Assembly (NCBI GenBank): GCA_965200005.1
Contig: OZ241331.1
Location: 2,604,001 to 2,668,000, forward strand
From: Aldehydirespirator sp965200005
GTDB taxonomy: Bacteria > Actinomycetota > Acidimicrobiia > Acidimicrobiales > Aldehydirespiratoraceae
DNA length: 64,000 nucleotides
Reading direction: 5' to 3'
Shown here piece after piece: positions 63,201 to 64,000 of this stretch. The notes under the pieces are model-generated. The model saw only the letters and a list, made by a program, of their open reading frames with translations, searched no databases and had not been told where the DNA came from. Position 1 is the first letter of the stretch; each line of letters starts with the position of its first letter. Position numbers and translations under genes: made by a program.

Positions 63201-63584
63201 AAGCGGTTCCATCTGGTACGCGTCAATAGTGATGCCGGCGCGAAACGGTGCCTGGAACAGATTTGGATCGGTCGCTGTCGTGCAGTTCCAGCGCAGGGTG
63301 TGCAGATACGCGCCGAACATCTGCGGGGAATCGAAGCCCCGAGCTGCTAGGTCAGACCAGCCCTCATCACTGAGAATCCAACGATCGGGTTCATAATCCC
63401 AATAGACGTCAAGCAGTCGACCCTGATTGTCGTCATCGGCACAAGCAAGCCGCACAACGGCCGACTCACGACGATCCGGCGACTTGGTGACTTCTTCAAC
63501 CAGCCATCGCCGACTGCGCACATGCACCAACTCGCCAACGTCTGGCAGCCTCTCAGGCAGCGCCCGCGGCGCAGCAGCAGTCAC
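60243..63584 (-). CDS. drmD: DISARM SNF2-like helicase DrmD
   Basis: A 1113-residue SNF2-family ATPase, the marker of class 1 DISARM. Walker A DDTGLGKTIE (about 143-152), DEAH box LILDEAHHAAP (251-260, DEAH 253-256), SATPHNGH, and helicase motifs V-VI ATDAAREGLNLQ and PGRIEQRNGRIDR. A long coiled-coil-like Glu/Arg-rich insert (about residues 410-500) separates the two lobes. First gene of the operon; its stop shares a base with the drmMI start. Confidence 0.92.
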   Translation of the reverse strand: MTAAAPRALPERLPDVGELVHVRSRRWLVEEVTKSPDRRESAVVRLACADDDNQGRLLDVYWDYEPDRWILSDEGWSDLAARGFDSPQMFGAYLHTLRWNCTTATDPNLFQAPFRAGITIDAYQMEPLRKALRLPRVNLLIADDTGLGKTIEAGLIARELLLRRKASSIVVAAPPSMLEQWRGEMEDRFGLLFEILDRAYVARIRRERGFGVNPWRTHSRFLVSHRLLVDAAYTDPMREWLGESRAGSLLILDEAHHAAPSSGGRYGIETKFTKAIRDLAHRFEHRLFLSATPHNGHSNSFSTLLELLDPFRFTRGVKVAAKRDLEPVMVRRLKEDLRSLQGGFPKRLVKRIEIGGLADDAPELVLSRLLDEYRSARERRYEQESTRVRSAAGLMTVGLQQRLLSSVEAFARSLRVHRETVQRHRESAQQEQTETAAGEQSSRERVNRELHDAYLRSPDADDERSRLTSEDAEADEESQIRAIDEASRTKVDLEQQAWVHEQRLLDQMQQIAEESRHLPDAKIRWLIDWIRRNQCPGLPEFGKRLRGALPRWTDRRVLIFTENREGTKRYLRSTLERAIEGSHLADERIDIIDGLTSPARRREVQRRFNADPAEEPLRIVIATDAAREGLNLQAHCRDLFHYDLPWNPGRIEQRNGRIDRKLQPAAEVNCHYFVLPQRVEDRVLEVLVTKTETIKRELGSLSNVIDDSVERRLISEGIRHRDAEALRNQIEADKIDAAKLRATQEELEEAREGQTELRKQIDACRSLLDRSRRWADFSPEPFRGAIDCSLGLLGAPPLQERLDDEGQRRWSFPSLEKRATSDPSWISTLDSLRVPRKRKQKVAEWRLEAPIRPVVFEDEGRLDAGTVHLHLEQRVAQRLLSRFRSQGFVYNDLSRACLAQSRDSIPRVVLLGRLSLYGKGAERLHEEIVPVAARWIDPAARTDPLRSYKRDAQVRTMRLLYAALQNPRPGPGDLIQRRLMRSVGRDIADLRPQLEPRANQHAQAAIQRLAERGAREERALQEVLERHRGQVTSELARHTRDFDQLVLGLRGSDASQYRRDAQQLRANIRHWQERLEQFETDLQREPARTRDFYVVTAKRIEPIGLVYLWPESN

Positions 63585-63864
63585 GAGCGGCTTGCTAAGA
63601 GTTCAACAGGTCGGTCCCGGACGGTGTCAAAAGTTCAGTTCGTAAGAGTCGCGTCGAAGCCGCATATGAGCAGCGACTCTAACCCAGCCACTTCCGGTGG
63701 TGCCGTTCGGCCGATCTGCACCATCCAGCCGAAGCTGTCTTCGGAGCGCTTCAAGGCAAGATCACACGAGCAGAGCAGGAAATGTCAGACGACTAGAGTG
63801 GAGTCTTCCGGCTTAGCCAGCGTTACCAGGCATGACAATTGACCAGCATGACCAGGGGGAGAGC
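63585..63864. promoter_or_regulatory. Divergent promoter region between DISARM and the ABC transporter gene
   Basis: 280 bp between two divergent starts, expected to carry both promoters. AGAGTCGC (63645-63652) and GCGACTCT (63673-63680) form a perfect 8-bp inverted repeat with a 20-nt spacer. No clear -10/-35 pair can be fixed by eye. Confidence 0.4.
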
Positions 63865-64000
63865 ATGGCTGCCAAGATTCGACTGCATAACGTCGTCAAG
63901 ATTTTCGGTGACGAACCCGATGGCAAGCCACTCGAACTTCTCAAGGCCGGTTACTCCAAAGATGAGATCAAAGAGAGCACCGGCCATGTGGTCGGCGTAG
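63865..64000 (+). CDS. Glycine betaine/proline ABC transporter ATPase, ProV-like (5' part only)
   Basis: The first 45 codons of a gene cut by the window end. The N terminus MAAKIRLHNVVKIFGDEP followed by LLKAGYSKDEIKESTG is typical of ProV/OpuAA ATPases, where this region precedes the Walker A motif. GGGGGAG lies 5 nt before the ATG. A compatible-solute importer would suit a saline habitat. Confidence 0.82.
   Translation, partial: MAAKIRLHNVVKIFGDEPDGKPLELLKAGYSKDEIKESTGHVVGV

Overview
The window looks like a chromosome segment from an actinobacterium, most plausibly a marine or environmental Acidimicrobiia-type lineage. This is an inference from moderately high GC, two luciferase-like (LLM, F420-type) oxidoreductases, a DUF222/HNH '13E12-type' gene, a corrinoid salvage set and many GTG/TTG starts. 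No rRNA or tRNA gene was recognised, so placement stays indirect.

Left part (1-17.3 kb) is mostly housekeeping and metabolic. A GH13 alpha-glucosidase lies behind a LacI-type operator. A minus-strand run follows (LLM enzyme, FAD glycerol-3-phosphate dehydrogenase, rhodanese, SDR). Next come a small AhpD/CMD-type protein, a second LLM enzyme, a CDP-alcohol phosphatidyltransferase, a HIT hydrolase, a secreted LysM-bearing 5'-nucleotidase and an SRAP (YedK/HMCES) protein. A cobalamin-riboswitch operon (binding protein, permease, ATPase, CobO adenosyltransferase) links corrinoid uptake to adenosylation; a CobC/CobD-like aminotransferase and CbiB near 30 kb would continue nucleotide-loop assembly.

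Accessory part (17.1-49.7 kb). An orphan MazE-like antitoxin lies beside a two-gene module: a 1143-residue protein of unknown fold and a 1.6k-residue DUF1998 helicase, resembling Druantia type III (DruH-DruE). Then come a DUF222/HNH gene with an in-frame amber codon, a D-threonine-aldolase-like enzyme, and a decayed copy of the druE 3' end. A roughly 9.5 kb surface protein gene made of fibronectin type III repeats is broken by one nonsense codon and two frameshifts, and starts at a C12 homopolymer. A UGA-containing selenophosphate synthetase gene (selD) follows, which simple ORF calling truncates. Further on are an ArsR/ArsP-like pair, a MazF-type toxin flanked by one intact and one 4-bp-deleted copy of its antitoxin, and an orphan TRAP binding protein.

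Right part (49.9-63.6 kb) is a complete class 1 DISARM defence operon on the minus strand (drmD-drmMI-drmA-drmB-drmC). A G12 homopolymer sits inside the N-terminal coding part of the methyltransferase drmMI: both a one-base loss and a one-base gain would terminate the protein early, so this looks like an ON/OFF phase-variable DISARM. The window ends inside a ProV-like glycine betaine ABC transporter ATPase.

Themes: (1) two DUF1998-helicase defence modules plus toxin-antitoxin genes in one region; (2) several fresh lesions and short tandem duplications at gene starts or in homopolymers, which may be real phase variation and decay, or partly sequencing error; (3) corrinoid and selenium metabolism with RNA-level control (B12 riboswitch, UGA recoding).
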